This document shows positions 1 to 8,405 of a stretch of DNA of 64,000 nucleotides, in pieces. Origin of the DNA: Actinomycetaceae bacterium (lineage in GTDB: Bacteria > Actinomycetota > Actinomycetes > Actinomycetales > Actinomycetaceae). A model generated the notes under the pieces. It did no database searches. It was not told the DNA's origin and saw nothing but the letters and a program-made list of their open reading frames with translations. Position 1 is the stretch's first letter. Every line of letters begins with the position of its first letter. A program made the translations under genes and the position numbers. The DNA lies in the NCBI GenBank assembly GCA_030537615.1, contig JAUNVP010000005.1, forward strand, positions 55,600-119,599, in the 5' to 3' direction.

Positions 1-2
1 CG

Positions 3-1760
3 GACATCGCGGAAACGTCGGTGACTGTGCCCGGAGTGAATTGCGTTGTGGACAGCGGGTTGGCAAGGATTCCGCGTTTCGATGCGGGTCGAGACGCCCA
101 GGAACTCGTTACTATCATGGCTTCGCAATCATCTGTCATTCAGCGGGCTGGTCGCGCAAACCGTACCGGACCCGGGGTGGTCTTCCGGTGTTTCAGCGAA
201 ACGGACTACGCTCGCATGAGAGAGTTTCCGGTGCCGGAAATCGAATCATCCGACCTTGTTGAAGGTTCACTCATGGCCGCAGCGTGGAGCTCACCCGGTG
301 AGCTCCGGCTCCCTTCTCCTTTCCCCACCCCACGGCTCACTCATGCGATTTCTGTACTCGATTCCATCGAGGCGCTCGCGGGAGTGCGCGAGCGTAAACG
401 CATGGGAGAGCCTTCGGGGCAGGAGGGGGAGCACGATCAAAAGAGCATGACAGAGCCGTCGGCTGTTAAGAGTGAGCCTTCGAGTGGGATGAGTGAGCCT
501 TCGGATCCCCACGGGGTAACCGCCTCAGAATCGGGTGCGATCCTCGCCCTCATTCCCGCAGACCCACGGCTCTCTCATGCACTTTTACTGGCATCCGCAT
601 GGTCGAAGGCGCGAGATGCTTCGAGAATTGTTGCCCATCTCGCTTCGACCGATCGGCAATCCCAGCCCGACATTACGCTTGCTCTCGCCGCCGTACCCGA
701 GCGAGAGGTACGACGATTTGAATCCCTGGCGAAAACGCATGAGAGAGCCTACGCGCAAAAATATCCGCACCCGGATTTAACGCTTCGTCGACACGACCTA
801 CCGGGGGTGACGATTGGACTGGCCTTCCCCGAACGCATTGCCCGCAGCCGCGGCCGGGTCCGTTCCGATCGGCGGACTATATCCTTCATCAGCGCGGGAG
901 GAACCGGATTTGAGGTCGATGCTTCATCTCCTTTGGCATCCGACGAATGGATAGCCGTCAGCGAAATCCAAACCATCAACGGAATCACTTACGTGCGTCA
1001 AGGGGCCCCGCTCAACCCCGATTGGGTACCGTTCATCGTAGGCTCACTCATGACTGAATCGACCGAAGTCACCATAGAGAACGGCCGCTTGCGCGGTATT
1101 CGAACGACCGCAGTCGGGGCCATTCCAGTCAAGAAAGAGCCTTCACAAGTCGAAGCGGCCGAAGCCGTGGAGGTCATTCGCCAAGGCGTTCTCCGCAGCG
1201 GCCTCGACCTCTTTTCGCCCTCGAACAATGCGCGCCAACTAGAGCAAATGATTAACTATATTGCCGACCAGCGCTCAGACTGGCCACGGCTCACCCATGC
1301 TTATCTTGCCGACCATGTTGAAGAGCTCGTGGGTGGGACACTCGGTCAAATTTGCATGGGAGAGCCTTTGACGAAAGTTGATGTGACCACCGGCCTCAAG
1401 ACCATGATTGGATGGGACAAAGCCGCCCAGCTCAACGATCTCGTGCCCGAATCAATCGAACTGCCCACCGGCCGACGAGCACGGCTCACTCTTGACCCAG
1501 ATCGGGGTCCCACGGTGCGCGTTAAGCTCCAGGAGTGTTTTGGCTGGTCAGCAATTCCCAAAGTGCTTGGCAAACTGATTACCTTCGAACTACTGTCTCC
1601 AGCTGGGCGGCCACTGGCCATCACCTCTGACCTTGAGCACTTTTTCAACAACTCCTACCGCGACGTCCGTGCCGATATGCGAGGACGCTACCCGAAACAT
1701 CCGTGGCCAGAAGACCCGTGGGCAGCGAAACCTACTGCGCGCACAAAACGCTATGAGTGA
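3..1760 (+). CDS. hrpB: ATP-dependent helicase HrpB, 5'-truncated by the window edge
   Basis: This is the C-terminal 585 residues of a DEAH-box helicase of the HrpA/HrpB group; the DEAH motor half lies upstream of the window. The reading frame is open from base 3 and begins inside helicase motif V (DIAETSVTVPG), followed by motif VI QRAGRANRTGPG at about residues 46-57. The C-terminus matches the HrpB-specific domain (GRYPKHPWPEDPW and KPTARTKRYE). Residues about 80-190 look like a low-complexity linker made partly of the dispersed repeat of this genome (peptides MGEPS, MTEPS, MSEPS, RLTHA, RLSHA). The stop codon is itself inside a repeat copy at 1753-1763. The gene overlaps the convergent malY gene by 10 bases. 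HrpB-type helicases are thought to act on RNA, but the substrate in actinobacteria is unclear. Confidence 0.9.
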   Translation, partial: DIAETSVTVPGVNCVVDSGLARIPRFDAGRDAQELVTIMASQSSVIQRAGRANRTGPGVVFRCFSETDYARMREFPVPEIESSDLVEGSLMAAAWSSPGELRLPSPFPTPRLTHAISVLDSIEALAGVRERKRMGEPSGQEGEHDQKSMTEPSAVKSEPSSGMSEPSDPHGVTASESGAILALIPADPRLSHALLLASAWSKARDASRIVAHLASTDRQSQPDITLALAAVPEREVRRFESLAKTHERAYAQKYPHPDLTLRRHDLPGVTIGLAFPERIARSRGRVRSDRRTISFISAGGTGFEVDASSPLASDEWIAVSEIQTINGITYVRQGAPLNPDWVPFIVGSLMTESTEVTIENGRLRGIRTTAVGAIPVKKEPSQVEAAEAVEVIRQGVLRSGLDLFSPSNNARQLEQMINYIADQRSDWPRLTHAYLADHVEELVGGTLGQICMGEPLTKVDVTTGLKTMIGWDKAAQLNDLVPESIELPTGRRARLTLDPDRGPTVRVKLQECFGWSAIPKVLGKLITFELLSPAGRPLAITSDLEHFFNNSYRDVRADMRGRYPKHPWPEDPWAAKPTARTKRYE

Positions 1761-2065
1761 GCCTTCACGACATCGAGCATACGAGAAACAGAACGCTTGA
1801 CGATCGCTCGCGACGACGCGAGATTCATCCGCACATACTGCTCATAGGACTGTCCGCACACAATGCCCGCATCGAGCATGACACCGGTGCTATCGAAGAA
1901 GACTCGAGCGGGATCCTCCACACCCAAGGCAGAGGCATCGATCCACCCGAGATAGGTGCCGTCAGGACGCGTCCAATGCAAGGGAGAGCCTTCGAGAAGG
2001 TCATCAACGAGATCAATATTGCCCACCACATACTCGTTGAGGGCGTCGAGCCACGGCTCTCCCAT
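334..2065. repeat. Dispersed ATGAGTGAGCC-family repeat, 11-copy cluster in hrpB and malY
   Basis: Eleven copies of the 11-base core ATG-NNN-GAGCC lie in 1.7 kb. Plus-strand cores are at 402-412 (GGA), 447-457 (ACA), 489-499 (AGT), 739-749 (AGA), 1356-1366 (GGA) and 1753-1763 (AGT). Minus-strand cores are at 334-344 (AGT), 568-578 (AGA), 1041-1051 (AGT), 1288-1298 (GGT) and 2055-2065 (GGA). Most are followed by TTC or GTC. Degenerate copies occur at about 254, 472, 1131, 1481 and 1980. This is the densest cluster in the window. Confidence 0.93.
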
Positions 2066-2941
2066 GCGATAAGCCGTGGTCGCGGCTAATGCGCCAAGAG
2101 GAGTTGGGTACCCGAGATGTTGCGCGCCCTCGGCCCACGTAACGCAGTCGTCCGAAACAATCATCTGCGCGCACGCCAGTCCAGCGACATTGAATCCTTT
2201 AGACGCCGCTACGGCCGTCACCGTATGAGCCCCAAATGACGGATCAACTGTCACGTACGGAACAAACTGTGCTGGATCAGGCACCAAAGGCGAGTGAATT
2301 TCATCCGAAAAAACGAGCAGGTCGTGTGCCTGAGCGATCTCACCGACCTGGCGCAGCTCGTCTTCAGTTAAAATTCTGCCCACCGGATTCCACGGGTTAC
2401 ACAAAATGAGGAGTTCTGCGTCCTGTGCTACCGCATCAATGGCTTCATAATCGAGATGCCACAATCCGGCCTCATCCATGACAGAGGGGACCTCGATAAC
2501 TCGGTGTCCCAGACGCGGCGGGATCAGTAGAAACATCTTGTATGCCGGGGTCGGCACAATCACCGTCGAGTGAGGTGGAATCATACCGCGTAACATCGCT
2601 CTCAGTCCATCAAGTACTGATGACGCGAGAGAAATTGACGCCGGATCGATCTCCCAGTCAAAACGCCGAGAGTAAAAGTGAGCCGTCGCATCGATGGTTT
2701 CTGCGCGCAACCACTGCGGCATGTAGCCGAGGAAACCCTCGTCAATCGCACGCGTTAAGGCGTCGCGCACCACCGGAGCTGTCCCAAAATCCATTTCGGC
2801 AACCCCGTGGCCAGCAAAAGGCTCATCAGATCGAGGAATCATCGCGTCGGGCGGAGTCATCGTCCACTTCAACGAGCGCCGCTGGCGCATCACCGACTCG
2901 TCATATGCGTCGAAATCCCAGTCCACTTCGATTCCTCTCAT
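1751..2941 (-). CDS. MalY/PatB-type PLP-dependent aminotransferase or C-S lyase
   Basis: This 396-residue fold-type I PLP enzyme belongs to the MalY/PatB branch (cystathionine beta-lyase-like). Visible hallmarks are MDFGTAP near residues 50-56 (the AEMDF motif of this branch), the NPWNPVGR asparagine loop at 182-189, DEIHSPL at 213-219 and the Schiff-base lysine in SKGFNVAGL (Lys248). Family members cleave cystathionine or cysteine conjugates to release homocysteine or H2S; the substrate here cannot be read from sequence. The last codons (KAHS and stop) are formed by a dispersed repeat copy that also supplies the stop of convergent hrpB. The gene is divergent from gltX across an 85-base intergenic region. 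Confidence 0.85.
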   Translation of the reverse strand: MRGIEVDWDFDAYDESVMRQRRSLKWTMTPPDAMIPRSDEPFAGHGVAEMDFGTAPVVRDALTRAIDEGFLGYMPQWLRAETIDATAHFYSRRFDWEIDPASISLASSVLDGLRAMLRGMIPPHSTVIVPTPAYKMFLLIPPRLGHRVIEVPSVMDEAGLWHLDYEAIDAVAQDAELLILCNPWNPVGRILTEDELRQVGEIAQAHDLLVFSDEIHSPLVPDPAQFVPYVTVDPSFGAHTVTAVAASKGFNVAGLACAQMIVSDDCVTWAEGAQHLGYPTPLGALAATTAYRMGEPWLDALNEYVVGNIDLVDDLLEGSPLHWTRPDGTYLGWIDASALGVEDPARVFFDSTGVMLDAGIVCGQSYEQYVRMNLASSRAIVKRSVSRMLDVVKAHS

Positions 2942-2986
2942 CGGGTTCTCGATATCAGATTAGTCTCGTGGGCCGAGGTAGTCATA

Positions 2987-3017
2987 TTGAATGAGAGAGC
3001 CTTCATCGGGGTAGAAT
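2987..3017 (+). promoter_or_regulatory. Probable gltX promoter with a dispersed repeat in the spacer
   Basis: A -35-like TTGAAT (2987-2992) and a -10 TAGAAT (3012-3017) are 19 bases apart. The -10 box ends 9 bases before the gltX ATG and no Shine-Dalgarno sequence is seen, so the transcript is probably leaderless or nearly so. A repeat core (2991-3001, AGA type) occupies the start of the promoter spacer. Confidence 0.5.
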
Positions 3018-3026
3018 CAAGGAATC

Positions 3027-4535
3027 ATGGATACAGTTTCTGGCGGTAAAGTCCGCGTTCGTTTTTGCCCGTCTCCCACTGGCACCCCGCACGTAGGTAT
3101 GGTTCGAACCTGCCTGTTTAACTGGGCGTGGGCTCGCCACGTCGGGGGAACATTCGTTTTCCGCATTGAGGATACCGATGCGGCTCGTGACTCAGAAGAG
3201 TCATTCAACCAAATTATCGATTCGCTGACATGGCTGGGCCTCGACTGGGATGAGGGCGTGCTCAAGGGCGGCCCGCACGAACCCTATCGGCAGTCTCAGC
3301 GCATGGATATTTACCGCGATGTAGCCCGTCAACTCCTGGAGGGTGGATACGCTTACGAGTCGTGGTCGACGCCGGCTGAGGTTGAAGAGCGCCATCGCGC
3401 TGCCGGACGTGACCCCAAGCTCGGATACGACGGCTACGATCGCGACCTCACCGATGAACAAAAGGCCGCGTACCGCGCCGAAGGGCGTGAACCCGTGTTG
3501 CGGATGCGCATGCCCGATGAGCCGATTACATTCACCGACCTAGTGCGTGGAGAAATCACGTTCCAACCGAGATCGATTCCCGACTACGTCATCGTTCGCG
3601 CCAACGGGGACCCACTCTACACGCTCGTTAATCCCGTGGACGATGCGCTGATGGAGATCACCCACATCCTCCGCGGTGAGGATTTGTTGTCATCAACACC
3701 GCGCCAGATCGTCCTCTATCGAGCACTCCTCGAACTGGGTATTGCAAAACAGATGCCGGAGTTTGGTCACCTGCCCTACGTCATGGGGGAGGGGAACAAG
3801 AAACTGTCCAAGCGCGACCCGGAATCAAATCTGCTTCTTCACCGCGATAACGGCATGATTCCCGAGGGGCTTCTCAACTATCTTGCGCTTTTAGGGTGGG
3901 CGATCAGCCCCGACAACGACATCTTCACGCAAGACGAAATGGTTGCAGCATTCGACATCCATGATGTCAACCCCAACCCAGCGCGATTCGACCTTAAGAA
4001 ATGTACCGCCATTAACGCCGAGCACATTCGCAGACTCGACGCTGATGATTTCAAGCGTCGTCTCGTTCCCTTCCTTCACCGCGAACAGTTGGTGCGCGGC
4101 GGTGAGTGGGAAGCATTGAGCGATCGAGAACAAGAAATTCTCAACGCCGCTGCGCCGCTTATTCAAACGCGGATCCAAACACTCGGGGAGGCCGGTGGCA
4201 TGCTCGGCTTCCTCTACCAAGACACGAGCGAGCTTGTTTACGATGAGAGAGCTGTCACGAAACTGAAGGACAACGCGGTACAGGTGCTCGAAGCGGCGCT
4301 GGAGGTCGTTCGTGACCTCAGCGATTTCTCGACCGACAACCTGCAAGAGGTCTTGCGCGGAACAATTGTCGACGAAATGGGAATCAAACCCCGTCTCGCT
4401 TTCGGTCCGCTTCGTGTCGCAGTATCCGGTCGGCAGGTTTCACCGCCACTGTTTGAGTCGTTGGAGATCCTCGGCAAAGAGCAGACAATTGCGCGTTTCG
4501 AGAGACTTCGTGACCTCTTGGTCGATCCGGCGTGA
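3027..4535 (+). CDS. gltX: Glutamate--tRNA ligase
   Basis: This 502-residue class I aminoacyl-tRNA synthetase charges tRNA-Glu. The N-terminus has [16 protein letters not shown], where HVGM (22-25) is the HIGH motif, followed by FRIEDTD. The KMSKS equivalent is KLSKR at residues 259-263. Length is usual for bacterial GltX. Its natural substrates, two tRNA-Glu genes, and one tRNA-Gln gene lie immediately downstream on the same strand. The start is taken as the ATG just behind a TAGAAT box. Whether the enzyme also charges tRNA-Gln (needing GatCAB) cannot be told from this window. Confidence 0.96.
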   Translation: MDTVSGGKVRVRFCPSPTGTPHVGMVRTCLFNWAWARHVGGTFVFRIEDTDAARDSEESFNQIIDSLTWLGLDWDEGVLKGGPHEPYRQSQRMDIYRDVARQLLEGGYAYESWSTPAEVEERHRAAGRDPKLGYDGYDRDLTDEQKAAYRAEGREPVLRMRMPDEPITFTDLVRGEITFQPRSIPDYVIVRANGDPLYTLVNPVDDALMEITHILRGEDLLSSTPRQIVLYRALLELGIAKQMPEFGHLPYVMGEGNKKLSKRDPESNLLLHRDNGMIPEGLLNYLALLGWAISPDNDIFTQDEMVAAFDIHDVNPNPARFDLKKCTAINAEHIRRLDADDFKRRLVPFLHREQLVRGGEWEALSDREQEILNAAAPLIQTRIQTLGEAGGMLGFLYQDTSELVYDERAVTKLKDNAVQVLEAALEVVRDLSDFSTDNLQEVLRGTIVDEMGIKPRLAFGPLRVAVSGRQVSPPLFESLEILGKEQTIARFERLRDLLVDPA

Positions 4536-4556
4536 GAAGTGCCACGGCATAATGAT

Positions 4557-4586
4557 TTGAAACTTCTGCCGTATCTCCGGTAGAGT
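4557..4586 (+). promoter_or_regulatory. Probable promoter of the tRNA-Gln/tRNA-Glu cluster
   Basis: TTGAAA (4557-4562) and TAGAGT (4581-4586) are separated by 18 bases, a good sigma-70-type arrangement. They lie about 70 bases upstream of tRNA-Gln in a region without coding potential. Confidence 0.6.
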
Positions 4587-4658
4587 TTTTGATCGGCGCC
4601 AATGCGCAGAATACCGTGTTTTCCCGCGGTATTTCAGCTCATCAGGGTGCTTTCACCA

Positions 4659-4730
4659 TGGGGTATGGTGTAATTGGCAGCACGAGTGATTCTGGTTCAT
4701 TTAGTCTTGGTTCGAGTCCAGGTACCCCAG
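4659..4730 (+). tRNA. tRNA-Gln (anticodon CTG)
   Basis: A cloverleaf can be drawn by hand: acceptor TGGGGTA with TACCCCA plus discriminator G, D-stem GTGT/GCAC, anticodon stem AGTGA/TCATT with loop TTCTGGT (anticodon CTG), and a T-arm with loop TTCGAGT. The 3' CCA is not encoded (CGA follows). The G discriminator fits glutamine tRNAs. Confidence 0.93.
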
Positions 4731-4765
4731 CGAAACACTGTATAGTGCGGAGCATTCGCTCACTA

Positions 4766-4838
4766 GCCCCCATCGTCTAGCGGCCTAGGACACCGCCCTC
4801 TCACGGCGGCGACACCGGTTCAAATCCGGTTGGGGGTA
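4766..4838 (+). tRNA. tRNA-Glu (anticodon CTC), copy 1
   Basis: The 73-base gene has acceptor GCCCCCA paired with TGGGGGT (one G:U), discriminator A, and anticodon loop CCTCTCA (anticodon CTC). A 3' CCA is encoded at 4839-4841. It is identical to the copy at 4904-4976. Confidence 0.95.
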
Positions 4839-4840
4839 CC

Positions 4841-4862
4841 AGCTCGACTCACCCGTCGAGCT
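4841..4862 (+). other. Perfect hairpin between the two tRNA-Glu copies
   Basis: AGCTCGAC (4841-4848), a 6-base loop and GTCGAGCT (4855-4862) form an 8-bp stem directly behind the first tRNA-Glu CCA end. There is no T-tract, so it is more likely an RNA processing or pausing element than a strong terminator. Confidence 0.55.
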
Positions 4863-4903
4863 CACGGCAGATGTTCGTGGCCACAAGCCTTCGAGCACTG
4901 CTT

Positions 4904-4976
4904 GCCCCCATCGTCTAGCGGCCTAGGACACCGCCCTCTCACGGCGGCGACACCGGTTCAAATCCGGTTGGGGGTA
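4904..4976 (+). tRNA. tRNA-Glu (anticodon CTC), copy 2
   Basis: This is an exact second copy of the tRNA-Glu at 4766-4838. It lacks an encoded CCA: the discriminator A is followed by CTTTTTA, a T-run that may help end transcription of the cluster. Confidence 0.95.
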
Positions 4977-5032
4977 CTTTTTATGCTCACATACGTAATC
5001 TTGGATTCCGCCTCCGACCCATTATGTGGGGT

Positions 5033-5581
5033 ATGAGTGAGCCTTCGATTCTTAGTGACGATAGAGGTCGAGATATTTTTCGAGACCACGGGTCCACGTC
5101 AGCGCCGGAGGGCGCACGGCTCCACTATGTAAACGAGCAAGCCGACGCGGATGGTTCGACAACATGGTTAGAGCCGCCGCCATCTCGTCATCCGAGCCAA
5201 CGCGCAACCCGTCTAAACCGTGAGAAATGAAATCCGAAATACCGGAGCCGTGACGATACACGACAGGCAGTCCAGACGCCTTCGCTTCGAGTGCGGCAAT
5301 CCCAAACGCCTCCTTGACGACCGGTGAAACGAATACGTCAGTCTCGCCGTATTCGCGCGCTAAATCGGCGGCCTCAACCCGGCCGTGTAGATAAATCGGC
5401 AGGGTGCGTTCTGCAAGGGAGAGCCGTCGGCGCAAGGGGCCGTCGCCATACACGTGGAGCTCAAGATTGGCTCCACGCTCAATCGCGGTGCGAACGATCG
5501 GCACGAGTGCCATGACGCGTTTGCGTCTCGTCAGACGCGAAGCAGTGACAACTTTCAGCGGCCCAGACCCATGAGAGAGCC
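5033..5581 (+). repeat. Dispersed repeat, two copies
   Basis: Cores are at 5033-5043 (AGT, just beyond the stop codon of the glycosyltransferase) and 5571-5581 (AGA, inside that gene, antisense to its coding strand, giving the peptide RRLSHGSG). Degenerate forms are seen near 5421 and 5973. Confidence 0.9.
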
Positions 5582-6143
5582 GTCGCGAACGGAGGAGGCG
5601 AGTCGATTCCCACGGTTGATCGGCAATGAGATTCGGCAGTGTTGAGACGACCACGTCCTCACCCGCTATCGCTTCAATCTGACGAGCCGCAGCTCTCGAG
5701 ACAGCCGTGAGGATCAAGCCGGCCTCAGCCCACTGGCGCACCGGGTTTGCGAGACCGTACCAGGGGGCATCGGAGAGCATGCAGTGCCACGTGACAATCG
5801 CCGGAATCCTCGCTTCGACACACAGATCGGTAGCCATGCGCGCAAAGGGAGAAACGATCCCGGTATGGATGTGGACAACATCGTAGCGGGGGAGCTCTGC
5901 ACGGAGGATTTGGTTGGCAAACGGGTTGACCGGAAGGTCAAATGGGAGGTTAATGGTCAGGCGTCGAACCACGACAGAGCCGTCATAAGTCACGCGATCG
6001 CCGCGCTCCTCACCCTCGGGAGTCGCCGTTAAAACGGTGACGGCATGTCCCGCATCGGCGAGGGCGTAGGCAAGCCCCTGAACTTGGGACTCAATGCCAC
6101 CCAAACGTGGAGGGTAGCAGTCGGAGACAAGAGCGATTCTCAT
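5052..6143 (-). CDS. Family 4 glycosyltransferase (GT-B fold)
   Basis: This 363-residue cytoplasmic glycosyltransferase has the GT-B N-terminal loop CYPPRLGGIESQV (about 9-21) and the family 4 donor-site motif EAFGIAALEAKASGLPVV, with the two glutamates of the E-x7-E motif, in the C-terminal half. Such enzymes transfer sugars from NDP-sugars to lipids or polysaccharides, and in actinobacteria many act in phosphatidylinositol mannoside or lipoglycan synthesis. The acceptor here is unknown. It starts 9 bases behind the IclR-family gene on the same strand, so both may be on one transcript. Confidence 0.82.
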   Translation of the reverse strand: MRIALVSDCYPPRLGGIESQVQGLAYALADAGHAVTVLTATPEGEERGDRVTYDGSVVVRRLTINLPFDLPVNPFANQILRAELPRYDVVHIHTGIVSPFARMATDLCVEARIPAIVTWHCMLSDAPWYGLANPVRQWAEAGLILTAVSRAAARQIEAIAGEDVVVSTLPNLIADQPWESTRLLRSRRLSHGSGPLKVVTASRLTRRKRVMALVPIVRTAIERGANLELHVYGDGPLRRRLSLAERTLPIYLHGRVEAADLAREYGETDVFVSPVVKEAFGIAALEAKASGLPVVYRHGSGISDFISHGLDGLRVGSDDEMAAALTMLSNHPRRLARLHSGAVRPPALTWTRGLEKYLDLYRH

Positions 6144-6152
6144 CGCCGTGGG

Positions 6153-6890
6153 CTATAGGCCCATTTCCTCAGCGCGGCGCAAGAACTCAGACAGGCGGTT
6201 TGCGGCGGCCACCACCGACGGGCCGTGCTGGCGTCCCGGTTGGCGCCCCATACGTTCGATCGGCCCGGAAATGGAAACCGCGGCAAGTACTTTCCCTCCC
6301 GGTCCACGCACTGGAGCAGAAACGGATGCGACGCCGATTTCACGTTCGGCAACCGACTGAGCCCAGCCGCGACGTCGAACCGCAGAGAGCATCGTCGCAT
6401 TAAACGAGGCGCCGTAGAGGCCGCGGTGGAGACGATCGGGTTCTTCCCAGGCCAAAAGCACCTGGGCAGCTGAACCGGCCTTCATCGAAAGCGTGGCCCC
6501 AACGGGAATCGAATCGCGCAACCCCATCTGCCGCTCCGCGGCCGCAACGCAAATGCGTTGGTCGCCTTGGCGGCGGTAGAGCTGAGAGGATTCTTTGGTA
6601 TGGTCGCGCAGAGCGACGAGTACGGGTGTGGCCGACGCGAGGAGACGATCCTCACCCGCGGCGGAAGCGAGCTCGGACAGGCGTGGCCCCAAAATAAAAC
6701 GGCCCTGCATGTCGCGCGCCACGAACCGATGAAATTCGAGGGCGACCGCAAGGCGATGAGCTGTAGGGCGTGCCAAATGGGTGGCTGCCACTAACTGGGC
6801 CAGTGTCGCGGGTCCAGCTTCTAATGCTGAAAGCACCAAAGCGGCCTTATCTAATACACCGACTCCACTAGTCACGTTTTTGTCGTCCAT
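6153..6890 (-). CDS. IclR-family transcriptional regulator (LtbR/NdgR-like)
   Basis: This 245-residue protein has an N-terminal winged helix (LDKAALVLSALEAGPATLAQL, then THLARPTAHRLAVALE as recognition region) and a C-terminal IclR effector domain. It is divergent from leuCD, the arrangement of LtbR in Corynebacterium and NdgR in Streptomyces, which control leucine (and tryptophan) biosynthesis. The ATG at 6890 is preferred over a TTG further upstream, because the longer version would read through the inverted-repeat operator at 6900-6926. The ligand is not deducible. Confidence 0.85.
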   Translation of the reverse strand: MDDKNVTSGVGVLDKAALVLSALEAGPATLAQLVAATHLARPTAHRLAVALEFHRFVARDMQGRFILGPRLSELASAAGEDRLLASATPVLVALRDHTKESSQLYRRQGDQRICVAAAERQMGLRDSIPVGATLSMKAGSAAQVLLAWEEPDRLHRGLYGASFNATMLSAVRRRGWAQSVAEREIGVASVSAPVRGPGGKVLAAVSISGPIERMGRQPGRQHGPSVVAAANRLSEFLRRAEEMGL

Positions 6891-6899
6891 GACCCGATA

Positions 6900-6926
6900 T
6901 TGCCATCTCAATGGCTGAGATGGCAA
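6900..6926. promoter_or_regulatory. Inverted-repeat operator between the IclR regulator and leuCD
   Basis: TTGCCATCTCA (6900-6910), a 5-base spacer and TGAGATGGCAA (6916-6926) form a perfect 11-bp inverted repeat. It lies 9 bases upstream of the regulator start. It also lies just upstream of a TATATA box (6935-6940) that could serve leuC, so it would cover the leuC -35 region. It is the obvious candidate binding site for the divergent IclR-family protein, for autoregulation and leuCD control. Confidence 0.75.
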
Positions 6927-6990
6927 ATCGCGGTTATATAGAAGCGAGTTGCATTAGGGGATAGCAGTCAATAAGAGGGAGGAGAACACT

Positions 6991-8397
6991 GTGGGTGCTA
7001 CTATGGCCGAAAAAGTTTGGGCGGACCACGTTGTCAAAGCGGGCGAAGCCGGAGCTCCCGACCTCCTATACATTGACCTTCACCTCTGCCACGAGGTCAC
7101 CAGTCCGCAAGCCTTCGAGGGACTTCGCCTCGCAGGACGCCAGGTTCGGCGGCCAGACCTGACGATCGCAACCGAGGACCACAACACTCCAACGATTAAC
7201 ATTGACCAACCCATCGCCGACCTCACCTCGCGCACGCAGATTGAAACCCTACGAAAGAACGCGAAAGAGTTCGGAATCCGACTGCACTCACTCGGTGATG
7301 TCGAGCAGGGGATTGTACACGTCGTCGGGCCGCAGCTCGGCCTCACCCAGCCGGGAATGACAATCGTATGCGGCGACTCCCACACATCGACCCACGGCGC
7401 ATTCGGTGCCCTGGCATTCGGCATTGGTACGTCCGAGGTCGAACACGTGCTCGCCACCCAAACGCTGCCACTCGCACCGTTCAAAACGATGGCGATCACC
7501 GTCAATGGCTCACTTCCACCCGGTTCAACAGCCAAAGACATCATTCTCGCTGTTATCGCGAAGATATCCACCGGCGGTGGGCAAGGATACGTGCTCGAAT
7601 ACCGCGGTCAAGCCATCAGAGAGCTGTCGATGGAAGGTCGCATGACGATTTGCAACATGTCGATCGAAGCCGGCGCTCGGGCGGGTATGGTCGCCCCCGA
7701 TGACACGACGTTCGAATACATGAAGGGACGCCCGCACGCTCCGCAAGGCGAAGAATGGGACAAGGCCGTGGAATACTGGCGTTCCCTCGCCTCGGACGAG
7801 GACGCCGAGTTCGATGCCGAAGTCATTCTCGAAGCCTCCGACATCGAACCATTCGTGACCTGGGGGACAAATCCCGGTCAAGGAGTCCCGCTGTCGGCCA
7901 CAGTGCCAGACCCCGATTCTTTCGGCGACGAATCGCTCAAACAGGCCGCCAGCAATGCACTGTCCTACATGGATTTAACTCCCGGCACCCCGATGCGAGA
8001 CATAGCTGTGGACGCCGTTTTCCTCGGTTCGTGCACAAACGGACGGATTGAAGACCTGCGGGCAGCCGCCGATATTATCCGTGGACGACGCCTTGCCGAC
8101 GGATTGCGCATGCTCGTCGTTCCCGGTTCTGCTCGGGTGCGCCTGCAGGCCGAATCCGAAGGACTCGACCAAATCTTCCGAGACTTCGGTGCGGAATGGC
8201 GTAACGCCGGTTGCTCAATGTGCTTGGGGATGAATCCCGACCAGCTCGCGCCGGGGGAGCGGTGCGCATCGACCTCCAACCGTAACTTCGAAGGTAGACA
8301 GGGCAAAGGTGGACGCACCCACCTCGTATCGCCGATCGTTGCCGCATGCACCGCAGTGACCGGAAAACTCTCGAGCCCAGCCGACCTGCCAGCCTAG
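6991..8397 (+). CDS. leuC: 3-isopropylmalate dehydratase large subunit
   Basis: This 468-residue aconitase-family subunit isomerises 2- and 3-isopropylmalate in leucine biosynthesis. The three [4Fe-4S] cysteines are in GSCTNGR (Cys348) and [10 protein letters not shown] (Cys408, Cys411). The GTG start sits 8 bases behind a GGGAGGAG ribosome site; an in-frame ATG four codons on is an alternative. It is followed 8 bases later by leuD, which provides the small swivelling domain. Confidence 0.97.
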   Translation: MGATMAEKVWADHVVKAGEAGAPDLLYIDLHLCHEVTSPQAFEGLRLAGRQVRRPDLTIATEDHNTPTINIDQPIADLTSRTQIETLRKNAKEFGIRLHSLGDVEQGIVHVVGPQLGLTQPGMTIVCGDSHTSTHGAFGALAFGIGTSEVEHVLATQTLPLAPFKTMAITVNGSLPPGSTAKDIILAVIAKISTGGGQGYVLEYRGQAIRELSMEGRMTICNMSIEAGARAGMVAPDDTTFEYMKGRPHAPQGEEWDKAVEYWRSLASDEDAEFDAEVILEASDIEPFVTWGTNPGQGVPLSATVPDPDSFGDESLKQAASNALSYMDLTPGTPMRDIAVDAVFLGSCTNGRIEDLRAAADIIRGRRLADGLRMLVVPGSARVRLQAESEGLDQIFRDFGAEWRNAGCSMCLGMNPDQLAPGERCASTSNRNFEGRQGKGGRTHLVSPIVAACTAVTGKLSSPADLPA

Positions 8398-8405
8398 GAG
8401 CGACC

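Noticed and set aside
6891..6926. A longer version of the IclR regulator starting at a TTG at 6926
   Set aside because: It would translate through the perfect inverted-repeat operator; the ATG at 6890 matches where the family N-terminus begins.
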